Virus record (IMG/VR): IMGVR_UViG_3300022682_000042
Span: 1-64,000 of that record
DNA from: a virus
DNA: 64,000 nt
Reading direction: 5' to 3' (one strand)
Shown here: positions 39,510 to 47,608 of the stretch, piece by piece
Numbering within the stretch: the first letter of the stretch is position 1
How the letters are laid out: each line of letters starts with the position of its first letter
The notes under the pieces: generated by a model
Database searches by the model: none
What the model was told of the DNA's origin: nothing
Seen by the model: the letters and a program-made list of their open reading frames with translations, nothing else
Program-made: the position numbers and the translations under genes

Positions 39510-39838
39510 CAACAGAATATACCGGAACAATTTGGGCAAAAAGCAATGACAGGCAGGCTTTAGAAAATATAGGGATTATTCTTGGGAGTCATAATGGATA
39601 TGAATTTACAAATTGTATAGTCTCTGAAGAAGCTATGGAAAAACTGGATAAACTTTGGGGCCGATATTATTGGAAATTAGAGGATAAAGAATGGGTCACA
39701 GTTGGATGTAGTAGTGGAAACTGTCGAGGCCGAAGAAACGGGAAAAGGGGCTTCCCGGTAACTATTAAAGCATCAAAATTAGAAGATTATAACTCTGGCA
39801 AATATAGACCAGTATGTAATGAGTGCTTTAGTAAATAG
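39506..39838 (+). CDS. Hypothetical protein with C-terminal cysteines
   Basis: This 110-residue protein has an N-terminal alpha/beta segment (GTIWAKSNDRQALENIGIIL) and cysteines at CSSGNC and CNEC, which could bind zinc. AT-rich, ATGA overlap with primase. No family is recognised. Confidence 0.6.
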   Translation: MTTEYTGTIWAKSNDRQALENIGIILGSHNGYEFTNCIVSEEAMEKLDKLWGRYYWKLEDKEWVTVGCSSGNCRGRRNGKRGFPVTIKASKLEDYNSGKYRPVCNECFSK

Positions 39839-39847
39839 GAGAAAGCT

Positions 39848-40033
39848 ATGACCCAAGAATTTACACCCGACCAATTATTGGAATGGCTCGAAGAGGCCAA
39901 AGAACTCGAGGAATATTACCGGAAGAACCTTATCCAGTGGAAACGGGTCCGAGAGAACCTTGAGGCCCGGCTGAACCTGGTTATCGATCAGCAGTTGGCA
40001 GTTATGGAAGTCGAAAAATGGCTGGATCAATAG
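39848..40033 (+). CDS. Small helical protein
   Basis: This 61-residue protein is nearly all helix (DQLLEWLEEAKELEEYYRKN; RVRENLEARLNLVIDQQLAV), probably a coiled-coil dimer. AGGAG lies 7 bases upstream. Unknown function in the early operon. Confidence 0.6.
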   Translation: MTQEFTPDQLLEWLEEAKELEEYYRKNLIQWKRVRENLEARLNLVIDQQLAVMEVEKWLDQ

Positions 40034-40245
40034 ACTGTGACTGTGGCAAGGTCAACGTATTTCCTACCCTGGAACTGGCCGAACAGGCCGTAAACCACTA
40101 TAACCGGGATAGATGCACCCCTAACGGAGTGAGGCAGTACCCGGTTCGTTGTACTCGCTGTGGCCAATATTGCCTGACCAGCCATAAGTATGGCGAGTGG
40201 AGGCCGGGGGTGGCAGTGGAAGAGATGGTGGAGGCTGAGGTTTGA
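40018..40245 (+). CDS. Small zinc-ribbon-like protein
   Basis: This 75-residue protein overlaps the preceding gene by 16 bases. CDCGK near the start, and CTRCGQYCLTSHKYGEW in the C-terminal half, make a likely zinc ribbon, similar to short phage zinc-finger proteins. Possibly DNA or RNA binding. Confidence 0.6.
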   Translation: MAGSIDCDCGKVNVFPTLELAEQAVNHYNRDRCTPNGVRQYPVRCTRCGQYCLTSHKYGEWRPGVAVEEMVEAEV

Positions 40246-40451
40246 CTACAAAATACTTTGGGGGTATAATATCTGTACAATTGAATGGTAGTTCATTCCC
40301 TTTGGCCGGGGAATGGCTGCCGGTAAGTAAGACAAGCCCATAGTCACGGTGACTCCTGTTTTTTCGGGGCCGCTGGATAGCTATCTATCATTGACTATGG
40401 GGGTAGATGGCAGGCCAGCCAGCGGTGCCGAAAGGATGGGAGTTTTTTATT
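40242..40451 (+). ncRNA. Structured leader RNA before HNH/initiator operon
   Basis: The promoter TTGACT 40242-40247 and TATAAT 40265-40270 has a 17-bp spacer. Hairpin CATTCCC/GGGAATG (40294-40315). Helix CCCATAGTCA/TGACTATGGG (40337-40346 with 40392-40401). A long terminator-like stem: ACTCC/GGAGT (40352/40439), TTTCGG/CCGAAA (40362/40428) and CCGCTGG/CCAGCGG (40370/40419), followed by TTTTTT and ATG 40452. The last two groups of helices cross, so a pseudoknot is possible, as in the leader at 38118. Confidence 0.7.
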
Positions 40452-41273
40452 ATGGCAAAACGGAAAAGTATAAGCAAGAAAACAAGATTTGAAGTATTTA
40501 AGCGTGATAGTTTTACTTGCCAGTATTGTGGTAGGTCTGCCCCTGATGTGCTTCTCCAAATAGATCATATTGAGCCATATTCAAAAACAGAAGATAATGA
40601 CATTCTTAATCTAGTTACAAGCTGTTCGGACTGTAACTTGGGAAAAGGAGCCAAGTCTTTACAAGATGATACTGTAATCAAGAAAAAGAAACAACAATTA
40701 AATGAATTACAGGAAAGACGAGAGCAGCTTGAAATGATGATGGCTTGGCATCGGTCTTTACTTGATTTGGAAGAACAGGCAGTTACCGAGTTATCTGACT
40801 TTTGGTCTGAATTGACAGAATATAACTTAAATGAATATGGACTAAAAAACATTAAGCGATGGGTAAAACGATTTGGTCTTCAAGAAGTTATTGAAGTTAT
40901 GAAAATATCAACATCTCAATATCTAAAATATGAATATACCGAGGAAAATCCTACTTCACCTACCCACGAATCTGTTGAAAAAAGTTTCAACTATATTCCA
41001 AAAATTTGTGCATCACGTCGAAAAACAAAAGATAAGCCCTATTTGAAAGACCTGTATTATATCAGGGGTATTATTAGAAATCGTCTGTCTTATATCAACG
41101 AGTGGCAATCAATCCAAATTATGGAAGAGGCTTTTTTAGTAGGTGTATCTATTGACACCTTAAAAAATATCGCTCTGGCAGTAGACTCCTGGAAAGAGTT
41201 TAAGGTAACAGTTGATTACTGCAAGGATTATAAAGAAAGGGAAAGTGGCGAAAATGGGCAAGAAACTTTATGA
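40452..41273 (+). CDS. HNH endonuclease
   Basis: The start at 40452 follows the leader; GGGAG 8 bases upstream overlaps the terminator stem. In this 273-residue protein, residues 1-75 form a classic HNH domain (RFEVFKRDSFTCQYCGRSAP; LLQIDHIEPYS; LVTSCSDCNLGKG). The rest is helical. HNH genes of this kind often precede phage replication initiators and may be early replication accessories rather than homing enzymes. AT-rich compared with downstream genes. Confidence 0.85.
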   Translation: MAKRKSISKKTRFEVFKRDSFTCQYCGRSAPDVLLQIDHIEPYSKTEDNDILNLVTSCSDCNLGKGAKSLQDDTVIKKKKQQLNELQERREQLEMMMAWHRSLLDLEEQAVTELSDFWSELTEYNLNEYGLKNIKRWVKRFGLQEVIEVMKISTSQYLKYEYTEENPTSPTHESVEKSFNYIPKICASRRKTKDKPYLKDLYYIRGIIRNRLSYINEWQSIQIMEEAFLVGVSIDTLKNIALAVDSWKEFKVTVDYCKDYKERESGENGQETL

Positions 41274-42282
41274 AAAATCTCAGTCTGGTAATTTTAGATT
41301 TAAGACCACCAGAAAAATAGGAGATGTCCGAATACCTAATTATGTTTATGACTTATGGATGCCACTTGTCGGAGCCACAGCTATAGGCGTATATGGAACA
41401 TACTGCCGACTGGAAAGAGAAGGTTCTGTCAAGGCTATTACAATGGCAGACCTTGCAAAAGCCTGCCGAATAGGGACCGATAAGTTACGAACAATCAATG
41501 AAACATTAGAGGAGTGTGGTTTTGTTTCTATTACCAAACCAGAGGGGGCGGCCCGGCTCATGCATTTTACAACAGAAATCACTACTCATAATCCACCATT
41601 TGTTATTCCCAAAAAGTTAATTGAAAAACTGGCTATTACCAGTGGTTATGAGGTTTTAAGCAAGTGGTTAGTTGAAGAAAATGACCAAGAAGATGAAGAC
41701 CAAACTCCATCTTCGGAAAACCTAGATGGGTTTTCCGAAGAGCCTAACCAGGCCCTTGACGAAGACCTATCTGGGTCTCCCAAGGTTGTAGCCCTTGGTT
41801 TGCAACCCTTGGAGGTTGCAGAAAGTGAACCTTCTTTTTCTGGAAAAAACGGCCAACCCTCTGACCCGACAGACTTCTTTTTTGCTGGAAAAGAAGTAAA
41901 CGAGTTAACCGGTCCTAATCCAACCGACCAACACTTTCGATACGGACAGGAGGTAGAACGGGCCTTTGACGAATTAGCCGGCGGATGGGGTAAGACGGCC
42001 CAACAACGATTGGTTCAGCGAGACTTGCTCAGGGGTGGTGTAGTTGAACGTGAAAAGCGGGGCGAGAAATTTGATTTGGCTCAGTGGGAGCAGTCTATCC
42101 GGGAGAGTATAGGCCGGGGGGTTGGGGCTGGTAACATTGCCCGGTTCTGGGAGGTCTATGACTGCGGGGGAAGTTATGAAGAGTATCTCAGGCAGGCTTA
42201 CCCGAAAGAGAACAAGTCTGCACAATCCCGTTATGGCATACAGGAAAGGGAAGACGGTAAGACCGTCCTGGTGATAGATTGA
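41254..42282 (+). CDS. Replication initiator-like protein with winged helix
   Basis: The start at 41254 lies inside the HNH gene (20-base overlap). In this 342-residue protein, residues about 15-115 form a winged-helix DNA-binding domain (VYDLWMPLVGATAIGVYGTY; MADLAKACRIGTDKLRTINE; GFVSITKP). A long acidic, low-complexity linker (about 155-230) and a helical C-terminal domain with FDELAGGWG and WEQSIRESIGR follow. The layout (HNH, this, DnaB-like helicase) fits a DnaD/O-like initiator and helicase loader. Confidence 0.7.
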   Translation: MGKKLYEKSQSGNFRFKTTRKIGDVRIPNYVYDLWMPLVGATAIGVYGTYCRLEREGSVKAITMADLAKACRIGTDKLRTINETLEECGFVSITKPEGAARLMHFTTEITTHNPPFVIPKKLIEKLAITSGYEVLSKWLVEENDQEDEDQTPSSENLDGFSEEPNQALDEDLSGSPKVVALGLQPLEVAESEPSFSGKNGQPSDPTDFFFAGKEVNELTGPNPTDQHFRYGQEVERAFDELAGGWGKTAQQRLVQRDLLRGGVVEREKRGEKFDLAQWEQSIRESIGRGVGAGNIARFWEVYDCGGSYEEYLRQAYPKENKSAQSRYGIQEREDGKTVLVID

Positions 42283-43301
42283 TGACAAACAACGGCAGCC
42301 AGCCAGCAATGGACAGGGTTAAAGAGGCCGGCAAGATGTTTTTGTTCACGCCGGCCGAAAGCACGGCCAGCTACACGGCCTATGTCGAGGAACAGTTACA
42401 GGCCCCCCAGGTCAATTGGGGCTGCAAGACCCTGGATAACAGTATTACCCCGATGAAACCGGGTCAGGTAACGATGGTGGTGGCCAGGCCGGGCAATGGC
42501 AAGACTTCATTTATGGTCTATCTGGCCCGAAAGACAGCCTTGGATTTACGGGCTAGGGGAGAAGATAAGGACAAGTGTGTAGTCTATATCAGTTGGGAAG
42601 AGCCGGTTGAGTCGATTGAGATGTCTATTCAGTCCGGGGAACGGTACAGTAGTGAGGATGTGGCCTGGAATCGGGTCAACCTGGACCAGGTAGTGGGGGC
42701 CAGCCTGTCCCGGCCCTCTCTTCCCATCTGGCTTATTGGCCGGTCATTGGTTAGAGACCGGGATAAGCGTAAGCCCCCTTTGACTGTGGATAAGGTCATT
42801 GATACGATCAAAGCGATGTTCTATGAGTTTGGTAAGAAACCGGTCCTGATATGTGGTGACTATCTACAAAAGGTTCCGGTCTCTGTCCGGGGTCGGTCAA
42901 GGATGGATGAAGTCACCGAGGCCATGTTTAGCCTGACTGAGCTTTCTATTGACACCAATTGTCCGGTCCTGTTTGGGGCGCAGGCTACCAGGGATGTCGA
43001 TGACCAGGGCCTACCAATTCCTACCCTGTCCGGGGCGCAGTGGACATCAGCCATAGAACAAGAAGCTTTCAGGATGTTGGCCCTACTCAGGCCGACAACG
43101 GTATTCAAGAAAGGGGGTGGGGGAATGGAGTATATCGAGGTTGGGGGCCGGGAATACAAGGTGGATGAGAATTTGCTTTTAGTCCGGCTCTTGAAGCAGC
43201 GTCAATATTTTCCATCGAATAATACCTATGCAGTCCGGTTTGACCCAAGACGGTTTGAGATGCAAGATTTTTCTTATGTCGGGGTTGGTAATGAAATATA
43301 G
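42282..43301 (+). CDS. DnaB-like replicative helicase
   Basis: This 339-residue RecA-fold protein has Walker A ARPGNGKTS (about 68) and Walker B VLICGDYLQKV (about 190), with VYISWEEPVESIEM (H1a-like) and CPVLFGAQATR (sensor) motifs. The N-terminal domain of bacterial DnaB is absent, as in many phage helicases. ATGA overlap with the initiator-like gene supports joint function. Confidence 0.85.
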   Translation: MTNNGSQPAMDRVKEAGKMFLFTPAESTASYTAYVEEQLQAPQVNWGCKTLDNSITPMKPGQVTMVVARPGNGKTSFMVYLARKTALDLRARGEDKDKCVVYISWEEPVESIEMSIQSGERYSSEDVAWNRVNLDQVVGASLSRPSLPIWLIGRSLVRDRDKRKPPLTVDKVIDTIKAMFYEFGKKPVLICGDYLQKVPVSVRGRSRMDEVTEAMFSLTELSIDTNCPVLFGAQATRDVDDQGLPIPTLSGAQWTSAIEQEAFRMLALLRPTTVFKKGGGGMEYIEVGGREYKVDENLLLVRLLKQRQYFPSNNTYAVRFDPRRFEMQDFSYVGVGNEI

Positions 43302-43401
43302 TGACCTCCCCCGCCTGTACGTTTATCATTGCCTGTTGGCCCGGAATAGTTTTGGGCCTGAACGGGCTATGTGGTGGCTAAAATACTCTGTACTAAATTG
43401 A
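43291..43401 (+). CDS. Short overlapping ORF
   Basis: A 36-residue frame starts at an ATG inside the helicase 3' end (KYSDLPRLYVYHCLLARNSF, then GPERAMWWLKYSVLN). It has ordinary codon use and coupling by overlap, and residue types typical of a small phage protein. Function unknown. Confidence 0.4.
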   Translation: MKYSDLPRLYVYHCLLARNSFGPERAMWWLKYSVLN

Positions 43402-43409
43402 ATATTGAT

Positions 43410-43520
43410 ATGGGACAGGTGATGGCCGACAATATCGAGAAATTGCTTGTCAGGTATCCTAATGGCTACTCTTCAGATGATAGTCAAAACAGAATTGACG
43501 TTAAAAAGGAGAAAGTGTAA
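43410..43520 (+). CDS. Short ORF, MazG-tail-like
   Basis: A 36-residue frame (MADNIEKLLVRYPNGYSSDD, then SQNRIDVKKEKV) resembles the RYPxGF..EDS..R end seen in MazG-like phage proteins, so it may be a shortened relative. Its TAATG stop/start overlap couples it to the Gp37/Gp68 gene. Confidence 0.45.
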   Translation: MGQVMADNIEKLLVRYPNGYSSDDSQNRIDVKKEKV

Positions 43521-44248
43521 TGGGGAAAAACAGTTCTATCGAGTGGACCGATTCAACTGTAAATTTTTGGCAAGGCTGCCAGAAGGTTAGCCCCGGCTGC
43601 AAAAACTGTTATATGTACCGGGACAAGAAACGGTATGGCCAAGACCCGGCCACAGTAGTCAGGTCTAGCCCGGCCACATTCAATAAACCGAAGAAGTGGA
43701 AAGACCCGGCCCTGGTCTTTACCTGTTCCTGGTCGGACTTTTTCATCGAACAGGCTGACCCCTGGCGGGATGAAGCCTGGGACATTATCAGGCAGACTCC
43801 TCATTTGACTTACCAGATTTTGACAAAGCGGCCCGAACTGGTCAAGGACCGGTTGCCCGATGATTGGGGCGAGGGGTGGCCCAATGTCTGGCTTGGGGTT
43901 AGTATTGAGACTGAGGATTATTACTGGCGGATTATGGCTATCGAGGATATTCCGGCAATGGTTAAATTTGTCAGCGCTGAACCCCTGTTAGGGCCATTAT
44001 CCAACCTGTACAGTTATTTCCCGGTTATTGATTGGGTAATTACCGGGGGGGAAAGCGGGCCAAAGTACAGGCCGGCCAACCTGGATTGGTTCCGGGAAAT
44101 TCGGGATGATTGCCAGAAGTGGGGAGTTCCGTTCTTCCATAAGCAACATGGAGGGAACCGGAAGGTCGATGGAGTCTGGGGAGGCCGGATGTTGGACGGG
44201 CGGGCCTGGGATGAGATGCCGGAAGTTAGAAGTCTTAAAAATACTTGA
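43520..44248 (+). CDS. Phage Gp37/Gp68 family (DUF5131) protein
   Basis: This 242-residue protein starts SIEWTDSTVNFWQGCQKVSP, GCKNCYM, with the three-cysteine CxxxxxxCxxC cluster of this radical-SAM-like phage family. FTCSWSDFFIEQADPWRDEA, YQILTKRPELV, WLGVSIE and WVITGGESGPKYRP are typical family blocks. Its biochemical reaction is not established; the cysteines suggest an iron-sulfur cluster. Confidence 0.88.
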   Translation: MGKNSSIEWTDSTVNFWQGCQKVSPGCKNCYMYRDKKRYGQDPATVVRSSPATFNKPKKWKDPALVFTCSWSDFFIEQADPWRDEAWDIIRQTPHLTYQILTKRPELVKDRLPDDWGEGWPNVWLGVSIETEDYYWRIMAIEDIPAMVKFVSAEPLLGPLSNLYSYFPVIDWVITGGESGPKYRPANLDWFREIRDDCQKWGVPFFHKQHGGNRKVDGVWGGRMLDGRAWDEMPEVRSLKNT

Positions 44249-44273
44249 CTTGTCGGGCCAACGGTGGTACAAT
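44238..44273 (+). promoter_or_regulatory. Early promoter with shared 12-bp element
   Basis: AAAATACTTGAC (44238-44249) overlaps TTGACT 44245-44250; TACAAT 44268-44273 (17-bp spacer, TGG extended -10). The same element lies at 1359, inverted at 1309, and at 38124. Confidence 0.8.
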
Positions 44274-44296
44274 GGATGGTAGGAGGATTACTGAGT

Positions 44297-44704
44297 ATGA
44301 CAAATAGACTTACTATAGGCCGGGCCACAGAATTGTACCGGAAGGGCCTACTCAAAATAGCTCCCCCCCAGTATCGGGGCCGATCTGCCGTATTTATGCC
44401 AGTTGTCGATACAGAAACTGGCCAACCGGTCAACCTGAACCCCCAGTCTTTTCGGGTCAACGGCTCATTTATTCCGGCCCGACAATACCTGCTTGAGAAA
44501 GACGTTATTCTGTCCGATGCCCAGAGGTTTGGTCTGGCCCTGATAGCCTGGCTCAAGGGCTACGAAGGCCCTGACAAATGGGCTTTGGTCGAGGATATTG
44601 TTCAATTCCTGGGGGAACCGGACGATAACGGAAATATTACTTTAACAATCAATGTGGGGCCTCATCTTGCCGAACGAGAACAAGACCCCAACGGGACCGG
44701 GTAA
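44297..44704 (+). CDS. Hypothetical early protein
   Basis: The start at 44297 follows AGGAGGA. This 135-residue protein (NRLTIGRATELYRKGLLKIA; PARQYLLEKDVILSDAQRFG) has a soluble mixed fold. It is the first gene after the early promoter at 44245 and overlaps the next frame by about 50 bases. No family is recognised. Confidence 0.6.
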   Translation: MTNRLTIGRATELYRKGLLKIAPPQYRGRSAVFMPVVDTETGQPVNLNPQSFRVNGSFIPARQYLLEKDVILSDAQRFGLALIAWLKGYEGPDKWALVEDIVQFLGEPDDNGNITLTINVGPHLAEREQDPNGTG

Positions 44705-45134
44705 CGGCCCGGATACCGAAAACCTGACCGGGGAACAGGTTGGCCTTCTCAGGATGTTGGGTCGGCTTGAGGCTAAACTTGACGGCCTGGCCCAGATAAT
44801 CCGGGAAGGGCAGGAAGAACTGGCAGACTCAATAGACCACCTGGTTGAGTGTCAGAACCGGGTTAGAGATGCCCTGGCTTATCTACTAAGCCACCGAGAG
44901 GGGCCGGAAGCCCGGAAGTTCCAGGAAGCCATAGAAAAATATCCGGGCCACCCAGAGGATAGGACCGAGTATGAAAGTTTGCTGGTACAGGTCCGAGAGA
45001 AACAAAGATACCTGAATCTGTTAAGGGAAGAGGGGGCCAGGGCGGGACATCCCGACCCGGCTCGACAAATTGAGATAGAAGATTTGCAGGACGAAATCAA
45101 CGAGTTACATATTAAAATTAGGAGAATGTCATGA
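44652..45134 (+). CDS. Coiled-coil protein before holin-like gene
   Basis: The frame from ATG 44652 gives 160 residues, but the true start may be an internal TTG/GTG, as the first 20 residues overlap the previous gene. Long helices (GLLRMLGRLEAKLDGLAQII; VQVREKQRYLNLLREEGARA; LQDEINELHIKIRRM) predict a coiled coil. It is coupled to the membrane gene at 45131 and could be a lysis or structural accessory. Confidence 0.55.
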   Translation: MWGLILPNENKTPTGPGNGPDTENLTGEQVGLLRMLGRLEAKLDGLAQIIREGQEELADSIDHLVECQNRVRDALAYLLSHREGPEARKFQEAIEKYPGHPEDRTEYESLLVQVREKQRYLNLLREEGARAGHPDPARQIEIEDLQDEINELHIKIRRMS

Positions 45135-45541
45135 AAACTTTGACCATTGTTATTTTAGCTTTACTGTTGTTTGTAGCCCTGGCAGTACCGGCCCTGGCTC
45201 AAGACAATACCGGCCAATTGCCTGATACGGCCGTTGGCTTCCTGACCCTGCTGACCGGCCTGGCTACGGCCTGGATAGGGGGTGGGGCTATCGGTTCGTT
45301 TCTAACCAACCTACTCAAGACCTTGACCTTTATCCCAGAAGAGGATAGATCAAGGATAACCGGAACAGGAGCCGAGTTTGTGGCGGCAGTTCTGACTACG
45401 GCTGTAGGGGTTCTGGTCCAATACTCTTTACCTTTATTCCAATACCTTGATACAGCCGGAATATGGCCTATTATCCTGGCGATTGTAGCGGCAACACCGG
45501 CGGCCTTCTTTGGTAAGCTAACTTACAAACTGTCGAAATAA
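45131..45541 (+). CDS. Holin-like membrane protein
   Basis: This 136-residue protein has an N-terminal signal-like helix ending PALAQ, then hydrophobic segments at about 35-65, 85-105 and 110-130. Topology and size fit phage holins (phage_holin-like with N-out start), but no endolysin or spanin is recognised next to it. It is the last gene before the glycan cluster. Confidence 0.55.
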   Translation: MKTLTIVILALLLFVALAVPALAQDNTGQLPDTAVGFLTLLTGLATAWIGGGAIGSFLTNLLKTLTFIPEEDRSRITGTGAEFVAAVLTTAVGVLVQYSLPLFQYLDTAGIWPIILAIVAATPAAFFGKLTYKLSK

Positions 45542-45565
45542 CAGGCAGGCGGGAGGGGACCCCGA

Positions 45566-46525
45566 ATGTTGCCACTTAAGCAGTACCGTATTTTAATTAC
45601 CGGTGGAACCGGCTCCCTCGGTTCTACTCTGGCCCGACAGTGGGCCGGCGATGGTCACCAACTGACCATTATCAGCCGGAATGACCACCGGCAGGCCGAA
45701 CTTATGGCCGACCTTCCCCAGGTAGCTTTCTATTCTCTGGACCTGGGAGACCGGAAACATTTACCTCGGCTTGAACGAATATGCCGGGGACAAGACCTCT
45801 GTATCCACACAGCGGCCCAAAAAGTTGTATCAATGGGCCAGTATCAACCCTCCGCTTATATCTCTACCAACATTCAAGGAACCCAAAATATTTGTGATGC
45901 CTGGGCCGCGGCCCACGGCAATTGTCGGCGGTTGTTAGCCATCTCGACTGATAAAGCACCACAAAGTTTGAATCTATACGGGGCTACCAAAAAGGTTGGA
46001 GAGGCCCTTGTCCGGGACTATGACGGGTCTTGCCTCCGGTATGGCAATGTAGTTACCTCAAAAGGTTCCTTTATTCAGGTCTGGAAAGAGGCAGCCAAAC
46101 AGGGCCACCCCCTGGTTTTACGGTCCGGGGCAACCCTGGATGAAAAATTGACCTGGGAATTTCCGACCCGGTTTTATCTGTCAATGGCCCAGGCCGTGGG
46201 GTTGGTTGAGGAAGCCCTGGGCTTGGTTCTGATAGGCCAGCAAGGGATATTCGTCCCTAACCACGTTTGGGCCTTTGATATGAAAGATGTAGCTGAGGCC
46301 ACCGGCCTTCCCTACGAAATCAGGCCCATCACCGGGTATGAGAAACTTCACGAAATCTTACTGGCCCCCGGTGAAGGGTGGCAAGGGATGGGCCGGTATT
46401 TGGGCCGGGTAGTTGTTCCTCATTGGCCTGATGAGGACCTGGGGTATTATGATACATTCAGGAGTGATAAGGCCCGAAGGCTGTCAGGCCTTCGGGTATT
46501 AGAGTTAGCGGGATGGTGGAAATGA
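45566..46525 (+). CDS. NAD-dependent sugar epimerase/dehydratase, PseB/CapD-like
   Basis: In this 319-residue SDR-extended enzyme, TGGTGSLGS (residues 13-21) binds NAD. ISTDKAPQSLNLYGATKKVG contains the STDKA.P...YGATK block of UDP-GlcNAc 4,6-dehydratases such as PseB and LegB. SCLRYGNVVTSKGSFI is also conserved. It probably makes the 4-keto-6-deoxy sugar that starts the nonulosonate-like pathway encoded downstream. Confidence 0.8.
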   Translation: MLPLKQYRILITGGTGSLGSTLARQWAGDGHQLTIISRNDHRQAELMADLPQVAFYSLDLGDRKHLPRLERICRGQDLCIHTAAQKVVSMGQYQPSAYISTNIQGTQNICDAWAAAHGNCRRLLAISTDKAPQSLNLYGATKKVGEALVRDYDGSCLRYGNVVTSKGSFIQVWKEAAKQGHPLVLRSGATLDEKLTWEFPTRFYLSMAQAVGLVEEALGLVLIGQQGIFVPNHVWAFDMKDVAEATGLPYEIRPITGYEKLHEILLAPGEGWQGMGRYLGRVVVPHWPDEDLGYYDTFRSDKARRLSGLRVLELAGWWK

Positions 46526-46794
46526 CCGAAGAAGAAAAACGAGAAGAGTTTGAGAAAGCATTTTTTATTCGACAGGTAATTGAGGCCGTTATGAATCGTC
46601 ATCAAGCCTGGTGGTACTCAGGTGGGGCCTGCCTGTCAGCCGGGGCCTGTCTGTTTCTGGCCCTACTGTTGATCGGTTGGTTGGCCGGCTGGTGGCCTGG
46701 GGGGTGGCAGTTAGGGGTAACGGTTATTGTTACCGGAATTCTGGCGATTAGCGGGGCGGGACAATATTCAAGGAGCAAGAAAGATGCCAGTTGA
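46522..46794 (+). CDS. Small two-helix membrane protein
   Basis: This 90-residue protein has an acidic N-terminal helix followed by two membrane helices (about 32-60, 63-82). Start ATG overlaps the previous stop (ATGA), end overlaps the NeuB-like start. Its presence inside the sugar operon may reflect a membrane anchor for the pathway or a phage moron. Unknown. Confidence 0.55.
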   Translation: MTEEEKREEFEKAFFIRQVIEAVMNRHQAWWYSGGACLSAGACLFLALLLIGWLAGWWPGGWQLGVTVIVTGILAISGAGQYSRSKKDAS

Positions 46795-47608
46795 ATTTAT
46801 TGCCGAAGTCGGCTCTAATCACAATCATGACCTGGACCGGGCGGAAGCAATTATAGGACAGTCAGCCCAGGCCGGGTTTAATGCCGTTAAGTTCCAGTTC
46901 CAACAGATTGACAAAATGTTCCGGCCCGAAGTTTTTGCAAAGCGACCCGACCTCAGAGACCGGCGACAGTATGATTTTGACCCAGCTTGGTTATTGACGT
47001 TAAGAGAGATTTGCCAGGAATACCGGGTCAAGTTTTATATTACTTGTTACCGGGCTGAACAGATAAAACAAACTGATTATGTGGACGGCCTCAAAATATC
47101 ATCTTATGACCTATTGAATCGGCCCTTACTTGAGGCTATCAGCTATATCAACATCCCGGTACTGATGTCAACCGGAATGGCCTCAATAAATGAAATTGAG
47201 GCAGCTATTGAGGCCCTCGATGGCAATGTATCTACCCTATTACATTGTGTAAGCCAATATCCGGCCCGAATCGAACAGGCCGATTTGTGGCGGATAGCAG
47301 ATTTATCGGCCTTTGGTTTACCGGTGGGTTACTCTGACCACACGGCCAACTTTGGGGTGGTTCAGAGGGCAATTCACAAGTGGGGGGCCTCAGTGGTCGA
47401 GCTTCACGTTGACCTTGATGACCGGCAAGGGGTTGAAACTGCCGGGGGCCACTGTTGGACTATGACATCGGCAGCGATGTTGATAGGCAGTATCAGGGAC
47501 GGGGAACAGGCTGACGGGAGCGAGGGCCTTACCAGGACTGACTTATCAGAACGAGACTGGCGGGCCGATACGGACGGATTAAGGCCACTCAAGGGGGTAC
47601 AGGTATGA
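46784..47608 (+). CDS. NeuB/PseI-like nonulosonate synthase (no SAF domain)
   Basis: In this 274-residue TIM-barrel protein, FIAEVGSNHNHDLDRAEAII (start), GFNAVKFQFQ, VDGLKISSYDLLNRPLL, PVLMSTGMASINEIEAAIEA, LLHCVSQYPA and PVGYSDHTANFGV are the conserved NeuB blocks that bind PEP and metal. The enzyme would condense PEP with a 6-carbon sugar to a 9-carbon acidic sugar. The C-terminal antifreeze-like (SAF) domain of usual NeuB/PseI enzymes (total about 340) is absent. Confidence 0.85.
   Translation: MPVEFIAEVGSNHNHDLDRAEAIIGQSAQAGFNAVKFQFQQIDKMFRPEVFAKRPDLRDRRQYDFDPAWLLTLREICQEYRVKFYITCYRAEQIKQTDYVDGLKISSYDLLNRPLLEAISYINIPVLMSTGMASINEIEAAIEALDGNVSTLLHCVSQYPARIEQADLWRIADLSAFGLPVGYSDHTANFGVVQRAIHKWGASVVELHVDLDDRQGVETAGGHCWTMTSAAMLIGSIRDGEQADGSEGLTRTDLSERDWRADTDGLRPLKGVQV

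Noticed and set aside
45131-45541. Complete lysis cassette
   Set aside because: Only a holin-like protein is seen; no lysozyme, amidase, peptidase or spanin motif was found near it or elsewhere in the window.
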